DNA of 64,000 nt, from positions 26,743,653 to 26,807,652 of the forward strand of contig OY282560.1 in assembly GCA_958295665.1 (NCBI GenBank). The letters are read 5' to 3'. A model generated the notes under the pieces. It was not told where the DNA came from. It saw nothing but the letters and a program-made list of their open reading frames with translations, and did not search any database. Positions 51,535-63,565 of the stretch are shown here, piece by piece; within the stretch, counting starts at the first letter, position 1; each line of letters opens with the position of its first letter. The stretch is from Tipula vernalis. Its lineage: Eukaryota > Arthropoda > Insecta > Diptera > Tipulidae. A program made the translations under genes and the position numbers.

Positions 51535-53990
51535 AGAAATGGTTCACGGACCACTAACTACAATGGAGAAATACGTTTCGCGCAAGCACCTACCCCTCTG
51601 AGTCTGCCATGTGACTCAGGGGTTGAGATTTAATTGGACGGAGGGAGGAAATTTTAGCTACCCTAGCCTGCCATATGTTTTCCTTGGTAATTCAACACAA
51701 AATAAGAAAAAACACAAATTTCACGTACCTGTATGTATATCCTTACCTGACTTCTGCTCCGGTTTAACAATTTAGTTTTGATTTTTTTTCCCTAGTCTTT
51801 CTTGTATTCTATTACGATTTAAATAAAGAAACATTTTTTTGGCTTTATTTAACCTGCACTTTGTCGATAAAAAAAGTCCCTAATCTTGACAGCAAATACC
51901 CCGGTATATAGAAATGAAAATCATACGTATATGTATATTTTGAATGAAAACGTTATAGGTGCGAACTAATTTTCGATGATTAGTGTTTCTTTTTCATTTT
52001 TTTACTAAAAAGGTTACAGAAATATTCAAAAGTGAAAATTCAGATCTATAACCGGGTACAGTCAAAGTGAAGGTTAAATCATGCGGCGCTTTATATACAA
52101 TGCAATTGTTGTTGTAATTTTGTCAACAAAATACACTTAATGATTTTAAATTCAAGTTCAAATTTATGTTACCAAAAAACACATGCTTTGCTGTAAAACA
52201 ATAAGGTTTAGTATTTATTTCATCTTTCAAAAACGCCAACGAAATGGAAAGCCTCATATCAAAATTACGATCCACAAACAAAAATTAGCTAAATTTTTTA
52301 TGCGGTTTTCAATGTAAACTTTGATTATCCGGATTACTCGGTCTCGAGAAAAGCGGCCAATATGTATTTCTTCCGTTATTACTTTATTACTATACGCACA
52401 TGATAGTTCTAGAATGAATTTCAATAATCGTTTTATTATTGTACTAATCATGTTATGATTGTCTTAACTATATGATAAAATTTCGAGAACTATGTTAATG
52501 ATTGTACCTATCATGTTGAAACGGACTTGCGTTTCAACCTGATAAATGTGAAGTTGCTTGGCCTGGGCAAAGCACTAACATTTGTAACATGTAGTATTTG
52601 CGAAGGTACTCGTTTTTTATTTGGATTTTTTTTTATTATCTTGTTTATCATAACAACTTAAACCTTAGCTGTAGTCAGTTCATTTTTTTTTCTGGTGTTG
52701 CGCTCGAGAATAAAAGTACGTGTTCGTATGTGTATTACCAAAAATTAATAAATGAAATGTTTGAAGAGTAATTAAAACTCGTATACATTTTTTTTTCTTG
52801 CGAATAAAGTTGCGTGACCAAATAAAGCAACTAGTGCCAGTGCCTTTGATTGTAATTGAGACTAAAATTAATAATCGGTTTATAAATTGTGTGTAATCCT
52901 TTGTTAAAGATAATTTTTGCAAGTTGTGATTATCTAATTTTTCCGTAACGCAACTGAATTTATTCTGTGCTTTCTTAGGGTGTGGCAGGTTTGAGTGGCC
53001 TTGCCTCTTTGGTGTTGACCGTGCCTAGCTGTGTGTACACCATCATACATTCACATTTTTGTTTGTGCATTGTTCCAGTTTATCGCCTAGTGGGCGTATG
53101 TTGGCGCATTTATTGAATGCTGGATGGTCGCTGTCTGTGAGGAATAACGTATCGGTTGCTGACGGGTTTGGTGGCGTTGTTCACGCAAAGAAAAGATATG
53201 GTTGATGCATGATCGCAGCAATGAAAGGTTTTTCCTTAACATCATAATTTTATTGATGTAAAAATAGATAGTTATGGTAATAATTGTACAGTTTTCTAAA
53301 TGATAGTGGTGAAAATAATATAATTTTAGAAATCATATGATTGTTGAAATTTGTATATTACTATTGTCCCTACAACTATAAGTTACAACAAAATTTGTAT
53401 GATTATTGTAATAATGTAATAAGTTAACTTTTCTGATTGAAATGACCATTTGTGATGGTTTGTGGTTGCTGTGACGATGGACTTTTTCGGTAAACATTCG
53501 GTCCAATATTAAGTTGCAACAATAAAAATATGATTGTTTATACACATAATTGTACGTTTACTATTAACGTCGTTTAATAAATTAATGTATAATGCTTAAA
53601 ATTTATTTGTATTTTTATATTATAAGTGTTTTCGGAACATGTCTTACAGGTTGCTCCAACATTCAAGTTTGAATTTTCAACGAAATAGTGAACTTTTGAT
53701 ATATTAAGTGATATAATATTGCAATTTCTACACAAAAAATGTGAGTCTTGGTAGATTTTTATATACATGTGTATTTACATATATAGGCGAGGTAACTACG
53801 ATAATAAACATATAGATAAGGGTGAGATTAAAATCTTGGCTATTAATCTTAATATTGTATTAATTGCCCTAATTAATATTAATAAATTAATCATTGAAAT
53901 ATTCCTACTTTATATGTATAACTTGAGTCAATGCCACTACATAAATAGCCGTGACATCAGTCTAAAAAAGTCAAATCACTAATATAAAGA
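51535..53990. other. Non-coding region
   Basis: No gene is seen. 51540-51700 is mixed DNA with CCTCTGAGTCTGCCATGTGACTCAGGGG (a hairpin), possibly the remnant of the element carrying the 207-bp repeat. The rest is AT-rich with repeated words of the type TAATGATTGTA..CATGTT (52430-52520, 53330-53420) that recur at 54.66, 55.07 and 61.95 kb. 52960-53180 is a more mixed island without an ORF. Confidence 0.5.
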
Positions 53991-54535
53991 GGGGAATAAA
54001 GATTTTTATTTTCCTATGAAACGTAAACAAAATACTATGGGATTTTCAAACACATTTTTTTATATCGTCTCTATTTTCAATTTAAATAAATATTTTTATT
54101 TACAAATGTAAATAATTTGATATCAAATATATCGAAATGTAAATTGTGAACAATTTTGATTGAAATTAATAATCATTTATTAAGTAATTTTGCATTTTTA
54201 TAAAAATATTTGTTGCTCAAAACATCGGCATGCTTCGTGTTCCTCTAATCATAATAAATTTATATGAAAATAAAATGTTTAGAGGAACACGAAGCACGAC
54301 GATGTTTTGAGAAACAAATATTTTTATAAAAATGCAAAATTACTTAATAAATGATTATTAATTTCAATCAAAATTGTTCACAATTTACATTTCAATATAT
54401 TTGATATCAAATTATTTATATTTGCAAATAAAAATATTTATTTAAATTGAAAATAGAGACGATATAAAAAAATGTGTTTGAAAATCCCATAGTATTTTGT
54501 TTACGTTTCATAGGAAAATAAAAATCTTTATCCCC
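53991..54535. mobile_element. 545-bp foldback element (long inverted repeat)
   Basis: The left arm 53991-54247 and right arm 54280-54535 are near-perfect inverted repeats of about 256 bp around a 32-bp loop. The ends are GGGGAATAAAGATTTTTATT and, on the other strand, GGGGATAAAGATTTTTATTT. No coding capacity. It could be a MITE or foldback transposon; a transcript would form a long hairpin. Confidence 0.92.
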
Positions 54536-56450
54536 TTAACACATACTACCACACATTTTTGTGTCATGGCTTTTTATGTAGTGGCGTTGCTTGAGTTCAT
54601 TACACACACATACAATATATTTACATTATATGTCAATATAGAAAGTTCTAGAACGAATTTCAATGATCATGTTATAATTTTACCAATCATATTCATGATT
54701 GAACATGGAGCGACAACCATGTTTATTATCACAACAAATATAATATGATCCTTGCCACCTTTCCATAAAATTAAAAGATCAAAATTATTATTTCTATTCA
54801 GTGTTATTTGAAACTTAGGGTAGTAGAGTCGAGTACAAAGTTTTGTGTGAATTGTGTATTTTAATTAAAGTTTGCAAGTGCGATTTTTATAATTTAAACG
54901 TAAGAAATATAAAATAATTTGAATTAAGCATTTTTAAAATTATTTAGAAGTAGATTTATGTATAAGCAATTATAGAAGTTTTTATATAAGCGTAAAATAT
55001 ACATCCATGAGGATCAGGATACACCATGTTTTCTTGTGTTACTATCGAGAATCCATTAAAACTTGATTGATCATATTATAATTGTATCAACAAAGTTTAT
55101 AATTGTAGCCACATATATATGATTGTGAAAAACATTTCATTGTTCCTTTGCTATTACGAAATATGTAATTAAATTTTTATAATTTGTGTATATTGTATTG
55201 TATTGTGTTTAAGTGGCAAAAAAAGAGATTTTTTTTAAAACAAAAGTGCTCAAATTATATATCGAGAGTACAGTGAAGTTTACATGTGCATAGTAAAAAT
55301 AATATAATGCGTGAATTTTTAAATACAATTTCTTTACGTGTCTATAGTTTTTAAGAGGTGAAAATTTTTCGGTTTTTAGAATTTTCCAGAAATATTTTCT
55401 ACATTTTCCGGAAAAGTTTTCATTTTTTTTTTCTTTTTGATTTAAATTAAATAAAAATATGCGTTTTAAATAGTTTTAATTACAAAAATAGAAATTAATT
55501 GTAAATAATAGAAAAAAAATTGGAATAAATTTGGTATGTAATGAGCTTTGTGCTAAGATGTCAATGCTAAGATCCTTTAAAACTAGTTCGTTATTTTAAT
55601 ATAAATTATGAATAAACAAAATTAAATAAAAATATGACTAAAAAAGCATATTTTTATGTATTTTGGTAAAAGTTAAAAAAATATGTTTGGAAAAAGTGAA
55701 AATTTTTCGGAAAATGTGAGTATTTCATGGAAAACTTGTCTCCGTGCTGCTAGAAACTAAAGATACGCACAATTATGTAAAGAAAAACTTTCAAAAAATG
55801 CACGCCTTACCTGATTTTCATGATGTACAGGAAGCTTCACTATCGCCAAAGTCGATAATATTTTAGGACACAAGTTAATTTTCTGACGTGTTTTAACTAA
55901 TAATAGCAAGTTTTAAGTAGTTTTATCTAAGTAATGCGGAATTTGTGGGTCCGGGTTAGAACAGGATATTTCAAAACAGGATTTGTCGAAACAGGATATT
56001 TCGAAACAGGATCTGGTATGAAACAGGATGTTTCAAAACATGATATTTTATAACAGGATCTGGTACGAAAGAGGATATTTCGAAATTTGGGAATGTTCTG
56101 GAATACGGCCAATTAGGATAGAACTTGATTATTTCTTAACGGATTAAAAATTTTATCCTGTACTGAATATACTGAAAATTTCTATTTCATTTTGAAATTG
56201 GCAATGCTTCAAATTATACCTTCTCATTCTTTTTTTGAGAATCTGGCTTAAACTTTTAAATAACGTCTGAAAGTTTCTGCCAGCTTCTCAAATTAATAGG
56301 ATAATCTATACCTTCCTACAAAAATTTATCAAAAAGTCTGAAACATTATAAACAATAGATTTTATTTTCTATATATTATTTCCATTTTTCAATTAAACAG
56401 TAAAACTCACATTCATAAATCATAACATACTCGTATAAACAATTAATAAA
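54536..56450. other. Non-coding AT-rich region
   Basis: No gene is recognised. Small ORFs are chance. It holds the ATGATTGT-type repeats and a minisatellite at 55958-56090. Confidence 0.5.
55958..56090. repeat. Minisatellite of AACAGGATATTTCGAAA-type units
   Basis: About seven degenerate units of 16-22 bp, each with CAGGAT and TTTC.AAAC. Examples are AACAGGATATTTCAAAACAG, TTGTCGAAACAGGATATTTC and AACAGGATCTGGTA(T/C)GAAA. Confidence 0.8.
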
Positions 56451-58571
56451 ATGGATGGTTTTAAATTGATTAAAACTATTTTTAAAAATAGGAAGTCTAT
56501 TATTGGTGTACTTTTTGACGGTGAAGATGATTTTAATTTATTAGCAGAAGCAGGTACGATTTCAACAGGAGCAGTTATATTCACGTTTTACGCTAATTGG
56601 ATTATAACTTGAAAAAAGTTTAATTAAAATATTAAATATTTTTAATTTTTTCAGTTAGAAAAGAGTATAATTTAGACGATAACGCAGAAATTGATGTATA
56701 CTCTAATGATTTTATGGTAAAACCAAATATTTTCTCGGCTTTTGTTTTTCAATTTATTGCATCACCAGAATTCGTATTGCGCATCCAGTTAAGAAGTAAA
56801 AGTTATCATTAAAATATATATGTACATATGTATAAGTAAAAATTAATTTATTTTTCCTTTAGACGATGACGCTGTGTCGGTTTTAACACCATCAGATTCT
56901 GACATTGATCAACATACACTATCACCGCATATCAACCACGCTTTAGAGTCAGCAGCACCTTTAAATAATACAGTAACATGCATTGGTGAAACAGGATTTG
57001 CCAACTTTCCAACAAATACTATATTTATACAAACCCGAATAATAGACGAATTGCCTACAACAGATGTGAGTAACAATATTAATTGCTAAAGTTATTAAAA
57101 TTAATGTGATTTAATTGTATTTTTACAATATTATTAGGATATTCGAAACCTAGATGATGTCAAATTAGGTTTAAAAGCTTTTGAAAAAACCGGTGCGTTG
57201 GAAAACCGCGATAGGATCCAAGTGGCAAAAGCAGTTATTAGCTTCACTTTAAAAGACAATAAATCTAAAATGTAGGTTAATTACTGAATGTATTTTGTAC
57301 TTCATAATATTATTATATATAATTGTATTATTGTATATGTATATGAACTCAATTAAAACATTTGATCAATTTACAGATTAAAGAGAGAAGATTTCATCCA
57401 GTTATCACAGTCCATAATTGAAATTTATCCAAGGGAAGTTAAAGAGACGTATTACGTTCCGTTTCAAAAAGGCCACTTAGCCAAAGGAAAGTTATTTGAT
57501 GCTTACAATAATTATAGATCCCGCCTCAGTGCCGCGGGTATTATAAATAGACGCATCAAAACTAAATCGCAGGAAAATCCTGATTCCGCGAACTTGCCAA
57601 TCCCAGAAAATTGTATTCAGCAACTGGATATTGTCGAAAATGACATTCGAATTTTGCAATTAGGATCGGCCGCTTGGGAAACCATATTAGATAAGTGGAG
57701 ATCTACACATTCATTTAGATTAAAAGAATTGGAGGATCAAACACTCACAACTTCAGATTACCTGCAGAAGTATCCAGTTTGTTTACATCAAAAAAGTCAC
57801 GAACTAGTAAATTCAGTTCATCTTATTTTGAAGTAATAATTTTACAATGTAGTTTTTTTCTAGTTTGCAATTGACTATAAAATTTTATATCCCGGCTCCA
57901 AAACCATATATGAATGGAGATCATACTACAACCAAATTATTAAAAAAGCACAAAAATTAAAAGACAACGGAGTGAAACAAATATTGACCCATATTGATGG
58001 TGCAGACGATGAAGGTTAGCTGAGCCGAACTAGTTTTTGAATTACAGTTTGTTTATTATATATAATTATATTTCAGACTCAAAGCTAGCCCTAGCTTTTA
58101 TGCTGGTTCCTTACTTGCTACCAACATCAAGACGGTCAAGTAAACACGAAGTTCAGAACTCTTTTATTCAACATTGTCAGGTAATTAATATAATTCCTCT
58201 TTATGCCAGGCAAATAAAACTGATAAAATAATTTTATGCAGAATATTCTCGAAGCGGACGACGAAATAAGGGCAGAAATAAAACGCCGAAAAATTGATGC
58301 GCAACCCAAAATTTATCTAATTGGAGATAGCATTAAAACTGTTTCTGCAGCATATGTGGATTTATCCAATCATAGATTAAAATTTGATAACCCACTTAAA
58401 GCTATTGAAACATGCTTTCATTGCTTTATGGGAATGAACATTAAATATCCCAGCCAGTGTGCCCATGTATGGATATTCATTCAAAAACTTGTTTTTGAAG
58501 TAAGCAGTCCTTTTGATACCGTAATACCTTCAGTCAACACACTAATGAACGATCTCCGCACGGATAAATAA
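56451..58571 (+). CDS. Eight-exon SAMD3-like protein gene, intact
   Basis: Exons: 56451-56553, 56655-56795, 56863-57065, 57138-57271, 57377-57806, 57864-58014, 58077-58180, 58242-58571. All introns are GT-AG, phases fit, and the total is 1596 bp, 531 codons plus stop, with no lesion. The N-terminal 80 residues ('IIGVLFDGEDDFNLLAEAG', 'EIDVYSNDFMV') resemble a small ubiquitin-like/PB1-type fold. The rest has the layout of the 'SAMD3-like' proteins found as families in fish and invertebrates: a helical block with 'YYVPFQKGHLAKGKLFDAYN', 'AFMLVPYLLPT', and a C-terminal 'MGMNIKYPSQCAHVWIFIQ' domain. Function is unknown; some relatives travel with transposons. A partial paralogue lies at 62545-62835. 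Confidence 0.75.
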
Positions 58572-58742
58572 AAGTATTTTTTCATTAATTACATTTAATT
58601 TATTAATTATATTCTTTAATTTTTTCATTACATTGAGGTATAATAGTACACATAATAGATTTTAAGACTTAACTATACATTTAAGATAACTATATTTCGA
58701 TAATTTAAATAATTATTTATTTGTATGCTAATTTTCATTAGC

Positions 58743-61181
58743 ATGATGGATTCAATAAATTGTTTTAGTTGCTCTGAACTATTTATGACTGTTAATGAGT
58801 TAATAAGACATTTGAGGACTTACCATTCTAACGCAATCTCACGCATACCGTGCTGTTACCCTAGTTGCTCGCGAAACTATAGTCGCCTTGATTCGTACAG
58901 ATTTCATTTAAATACACACTACAGAATCTTTGAAAGCGGTGTTCTAAATACACCTAGTGACTTTGTTTTCCAAATTAGCAGCATAGAATTAATTTCTCCC
59001 ACTGAAAATAGTTCTGAACTTGCTAATAGCACCATAGATATTTCTCAACAATTATCTACCTCAGATATTCGGTTAGATCTACTGAAGCAAATTTTAAGAA
59101 CTTATTGTAATGATGCTATACCTCGAAACAAGAGTCTCCACATTATTAAAAGTATTGTGAATTTTTTCAAGAAACATTTATTGATTTTGAGAGCTAAACT
59201 AAACGATTCTACCGTGTCACCCGACGTATTATCCATTGTGGACGAATTATGTAATACCAGTATAATAGAATCTGAATACAAATTTTTTAAAGAACTTAAA
59301 AAAACACAGTTTTTTGTAGAAGTCAAATTTATTTCCATACATAAGGAGGTGCAGGAAGTTCTTAGTTCTAATGGACATACTATTCTAAAAACTTTGGATT
59401 TCTCTATAGCAATGCTGCCATTGCGCGAGATGTTTACCATACTTTTTCAAAAAACTAGTTTTTTGCTTGAAACTATATCCTATATTAACAGTCTAAAATC
59501 TCGCGACCGATCTGTAACATATAATTTTATTCAAAGCTCCCTCTGGAATGAAAAAAAATATAAGAACTTCTCACAGTATGTTGACACCGATGTATTATAT
59601 TTACCTTTGTTAGTATATTTTGATGAATTTGAGCCTGCTAATGTTCTTGGGTCACATTCTGGGTCGCAGAAAATTGGCGGAGTCTATATAAAAATTCCAT
59701 GTATTCCGGAGTATCTACAATCTAAACTATCCCACATATTTGTTGCAATGTTATTATTTTCAGAGGATAGGAAAAAATTCGGCAATTCTATTGTGTTTTC
59801 AGAATTTATCGCAGAGCTTAATTATTTACAAGGTACAGGTATTGAGCTAAAATCTCAGATTACATTTGAAAATAGAAATATAAATAGAATCAAAATTATT
59901 CCTTCATTAATTCTTGGTGACAATCTAGGGCTTAATACGATTCTTGGATTTTCAGAGAGTTTCTCTAGTAATTTCTACTGTCGTTTCTGCAAATTGCAAC
60001 GTGATGTTATGAAAGTTTGTACCCATGAAAATGATAAAATGATGCGAAATATAGAGAATTATGAGAATGACTTATCTATAAATGATTTTAAGGTTACTGG
60101 AGTGAGGGAAAATTCGATTTGGAACCATCTTAAGAACTTTCACGTGACAGAAAACTATAGTGTTGACGTTATGCATGACTTATTGGAAGGAGTTTGTCAT
60201 TACGATCTTATATTTATTCTTAATCGTTTTATAAATGACTACGAATTTTTTTCACTAGAACAATTGAATTACAGGATGCTTACATTTGATTACGGCCCTA
60301 TACATGGTAGAAACAAACCTCCTATACTAAACTCTGACTCGCTAAAAAAATCTAAATTGAAATTATCTGCATCTGAGATGCTAGTATTATTCAAGTGTCT
60401 TGCATTAATGATTGGGGATCTTGTTTTGGAATGCGAAGAATGGTCATTATACTTACTTTTAAGACAGATTATATATATTACATGTGAATCGGATTCCATA
60501 CAAGATGGCGTCGTCGATCATTTACAATCATTAGTGAGTGAACATAATAGTTTGTACCTTAAACTTACAAAAGGAACTCTGAAACCAAAATTTCATAATT
60601 TACAACACTATTCAAATATAATGAGAAAAATTGGTCCTTTGAAACATATATCATCAATTAGGTTTGAATCAGTACATAAAGTTGTGAAGACCATAAGCAA
60701 TAGCTCTAACAATAAAATTAATATTTTTAAAACGATTTTTGTTAAATATCAATTAAAATTGTTAGATATGTTTTTAAACTACAACGATATATTAGATGGA
60801 AAAATTAAACCAGGTCCTTTAACGATTTGCCATAGTTTGAATAATGGTTTGCAAAAATACAATATTATTTCGGGTGTTTCAACATACACCGTCTCTTATC
60901 TCCAGTATGAAAATATATTATTTAAACCAGGTATGGTTGTTCATGTTGGTGAATATGAAGATGATATTCCATTATTTGGCTTAATAAAGCATATCTGTTC
61001 AATTGATGAATCCTACTATTTATGTATTCAAAGACTTGTAACTCATGGCATTGATTCACATTATCAAGCTTTTCGAGTTGCATACGAAGATTTCTTTTTT
61101 TCTATTAAGATTGATTCATTAGAGTCTAATTATATTGGTTATATTTGTTTAACGAAAAATAATATTAAATTTTTAAACTAA
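58743..61181 (+). CDS. C2H2 zinc-finger / transposase-like protein (CACTA/Plavaka-type suspected)
   Basis: The frame is open for about 810 codons. ATG 58743 (MMDSINCFSC) is preferred over the ATG at 58725 because TTTTCATTAG immediately before it is a splice acceptor. Two C2H2 fingers come first ('CFSCSELFMTVNELIRHLRT', 'CCYPSCSRNYSRLDSYRFHL'). A long body follows with 'YSVDVMHDLLEGVCHYDL', 'LKPKFHNLQHY' and 'RFESVHKV'. The 'D.MHDLLEG' motif is typical of transposases of the EnSpm/CACTA-Plavaka type and their domesticated relatives. There is no lesion in 2.4 kb. It lies 150 bp downstream of the SAMD3-like gene on the same strand. In several animals these two protein types occur together, so they may be the two genes of one transposon. 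Confidence 0.65.
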   Translation: MMDSINCFSCSELFMTVNELIRHLRTYHSNAISRIPCCYPSCSRNYSRLDSYRFHLNTHYRIFESGVLNTPSDFVFQISSIELISPTENSSELANSTIDISQQLSTSDIRLDLLKQILRTYCNDAIPRNKSLHIIKSIVNFFKKHLLILRAKLNDSTVSPDVLSIVDELCNTSIIESEYKFFKELKKTQFFVEVKFISIHKEVQEVLSSNGHTILKTLDFSIAMLPLREMFTILFQKTSFLLETISYINSLKSRDRSVTYNFIQSSLWNEKKYKNFSQYVDTDVLYLPLLVYFDEFEPANVLGSHSGSQKIGGVYIKIPCIPEYLQSKLSHIFVAMLLFSEDRKKFGNSIVFSEFIAELNYLQGTGIELKSQITFENRNINRIKIIPSLILGDNLGLNTILGFSESFSSNFYCRFCKLQRDVMKVCTHENDKMMRNIENYENDLSINDFKVTGVRENSIWNHLKNFHVTENYSVDVMHDLLEGVCHYDLIFILNRFINDYEFFSLEQLNYRMLTFDYGPIHGRNKPPILNSDSLKKSKLKLSASEMLVLFKCLALMIGDLVLECEEWSLYLLLRQIIYITCESDSIQDGVVDHLQSLVSEHNSLYLKLTKGTLKPKFHNLQHYSNIMRKIGPLKHISSIRFESVHKVVKTISNSSNNKINIFKTIFVKYQLKLLDMFLNYNDILDGKIKPGPLTICHSLNNGLQKYNIISGVSTYTVSYLQYENILFKPGMVVHVGEYEDDIPLFGLIKHICSIDESYYLCIQRLVTHGIDSHYQAFRVAYEDFFFSIKIDSLESNYIGYICLTKNNIKFLN

Positions 61182-62310
61182 AAATAGCGTTTATTACAAA
61201 TGTTTTATATTTACATTATAGTATTATACTTGTATTCAATTATATATTTAGATCAGTGTAATTATACATATAAAACAATAAAAACAAATATTTTCAAAAT
61301 GCCTGTGTTTATTATTTCGACCTTCATTGTTTATAATTAAATATTTGCTGCGATCATAAGTATTGACAATTATTAAGGTTGTAAGGATAAGCATTTATTG
61401 TTCCCTCAAGCAAATTTGCTCAGGGACATATGATAGCTGCAAACAAAAAATCTTTCCTGTAAAAAGTATTACTCCTGGAAAACATGATAGCAGCAACATT
61501 TTTTTTTTATGTTTATTGGAACGGTTGAGCAAAAGTATTGTTTCCCTGCCCTGAACTACCATTTTTCAGGTTAAATTTTGTTTTTTTTGACGTTAATATT
61601 TAAAATGGTAATTCATTGTGAAATCAGTATTAAGGAACCGTAATATATATTTAAAAATGAACTAAATTTTTTTGGGGGGAAATAAGGGGGTTTCGACATG
61701 GTGAACAAATTCCGCTGTACTATAGGTGGTGTGTAATTTTGGTTTTGAGTATTAGTTACTTAATGTTTTGAATTAGCAGCTGATCATATCCGAGGTGTTT
61801 CTCTTGACCCAAACTCATACCGACTCAGCTGGCAGGCTAATGGCTGCTCGGAGAACAACAAAACCTTAAAACCTCGGATTTCTGTTAACGGATTTCACAC
61901 CCTTACATCTTGTGTGAACGAACCGTTATAATGTTTATGATTTTGGAATTTAGCTTCAATCATATAAGTAATGATTGTAGCAATTGTGTCATAATCACTG
62001 CAATTATAATATGAAATGGATGATTGTATCAATCATATTAATGGTTGTGCAAATCTTGTTTATGATTGCAGCAATTGAGTTATTATTGCAGTAATTATAA
62101 TATATTAACAATGGTCTCATCATTTCATATTTAACCTTATTACTTGTATGATTTTTGTGTGTTTTCAAACATAGGAGGGTCAACACAATATTTATTTACA
62201 CGTGGTGTACTGTTATTTTTTGTTTTAAGTTTGAAATATGTCAGTCATTGGTATGTGTCAGTTATTATATTGGTATTAAATATTATATTGCAACCATATC
62301 AACATCTTTC
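61182..62310. other. Non-coding region with ATGATTGT-type repeats
   Basis: No gene seen. 61700-61930 is mixed DNA without an ORF. 61950-62110 has a dense array of words such as TAATGATTGTAGCAATT, ATGATTGTATCAATCATATT and GATTGCAGCAATTGAG, the same repeat type as in 52-55 kb. Confidence 0.5.
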
Positions 62311-62313
62311 TTG

Positions 62314-62440
62314 AAGCCCCACCAGCTGCAATAGCAGATCCTTTTGAGGCTTGGTTTGGACATATGAGAGCTGACATTAATCAAGCAGTTCCTGTACCAC
62401 CAGCGAATGCTTTTATGACGAATATTACGAATGTTTAATA
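62314..62440 (+). CDS. Possible terminal exon, unrecognised
   Basis: After an acceptor-like TTTCTTGAAG the frame reads 'PPAAIADPFEAWFGHMRADI' and ends 'MTNITNV' with TAA. Its composition is protein-like and unlike the AT-rich flanks. No family recognised and no partner exon found. Confidence 0.3.
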
Positions 62441-62544
62441 CCAATATAATATCGAGTTAAGTTAAAGAAGTTTTATATCGAGTTATTGTGAGTAGAGAAT
62501 TAAAATTTGTTTACTTAGTTGAAATAAATGAAATAAATTAATTA

Positions 62545-62835
62545 AAACTACCTTCGAAGGTAAAAAATCAATAGTTGGTTGTGCATTTGGTTCAATAAAT
62601 GATTACAATTTATTTTTGGAAACAGGTAATTTTTGATTAGAAACATTATGTAATCTTATATACCTATATCATAAAACTAATTGCCTGTTAAAATTAAGGA
62701 AAGCATATTGTATTAATCAAGAAGATAGCATCGGAGTTTTTTCACAGGATTTTGAGATAAACTCAGAAATTTTTGGGGCTTATGTTGCGCAATTTATTGC
62801 GCCACCAGAATTCATTTTAGACATTAAATTGATAA
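62545..62835 (+). pseudogene. Partial paralogue of the SAMD3-like gene (first two exons)
   Basis: Exon 1-like sequence ending before GTAATTTTTG (about 62626) encodes 'LIKTTFEGKKSIVGCAFGSI'. Exon 2-like sequence (to about 62835, donor GTAAGT) encodes 'EINSEIFGAYVAQFIAPPEF', matching 'FMVKPNIFSAFVFQFIASPEF' of the intact gene. The exon borders and phases are the same as in the intact gene. The start codon is lost and no later exons follow. It is an old, truncated duplicate. Confidence 0.7.
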
Positions 62836-62903
62836 GTAAGTTATTTTTATCTTTTGTATTATATTATAGATTAATTAATTAACATAAACAAATAAATGTA
62901 TGT

Positions 62904-63233
62904 GTGAAGAGATTGATGTATTGCAGGTGTGAAAGTGAGTGTAAGTGTTTAGTTTCAAGTGTTGATATTATAATACACGCACAATCGATAGCTCTAGAAA
63001 GAGTTCATATGATATATGTAGGGCTAACGAATATTGCCCATACATCGATAAAAAACCAAGAAATACTGCACAGAAAATTTAAGATTAAAAAACCTGAAAA
63101 ACCGGGTTTTGTGAATGAAAAATTAATTGATTTGTTAAATGCGGCTCCAAAATTTTATGAAAAAGTTAAGGAAAAGGGTTTCTTTGATCGTTACCGAGGA
63201 TCAATCGAAATAAGACCATTTCACTTATATTAA
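62904..63233 (+). CDS. Unrecognised ORF
   Basis: A 109-codon frame. The second half looks real ('FKIKKPEKPGFVNEKLIDLL', 'FYEKVKEKGFFDRYRGSIEI'), the first half is cysteine-containing and doubtful. The frame ends at TAA 63231-63233, but similar-looking sequence goes on to about 63370 in other frames. Possibly part of a decayed Polinton. Confidence 0.3.
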   Translation: MKRLMYCRCESECKCLVSSVDIIIHAQSIALERVHMIYVGLTNIAHTSIKNQEILHRKFKIKKPEKPGFVNEKLIDLLNAAPKFYEKVKEKGFFDRYRGSIEIRPFHLY

Positions 63234-63565
63234 GAAAGACAATAAACCTTATATTCAAGTTAAATTAATTGAAAATGTTAATGCAATACTAATAAGTAAT
63301 GCGGAATATACACCGGAGGAATTTTTTGATATGATATTTGCACATATAAAAAAAGATAAATTGTCAGGGTCAAAGGTCAAAAGATCAAGGCCCAAGCACA
63401 ATATCAAGGTCGAAGATAAGCATTCCACCATTTTGAAACTTGTTTGATGTGAATATAAATTCTACAAAAACGTTATCTACAAAAAAGAATTTTAAGAATT
63501 TCTAGTATTAATAAAACCAGTGTTAATTAATAAAGTCTAAGTGATTTAAAGTAAAAGTGTAAAAA

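Noticed and set aside
53985..54540. TTAA target duplication of a piggyBac-type MITE around the foldback
   Set aside because: CCTTAAC is present on the right only; the left flank reads ATAAAG, so no matching duplication.
56874..57089. Separate small genes at 56874, 57594, 58037 and 58236
   Set aside because: They are exons or intron read-through of one eight-exon gene; splice borders and phases join them.
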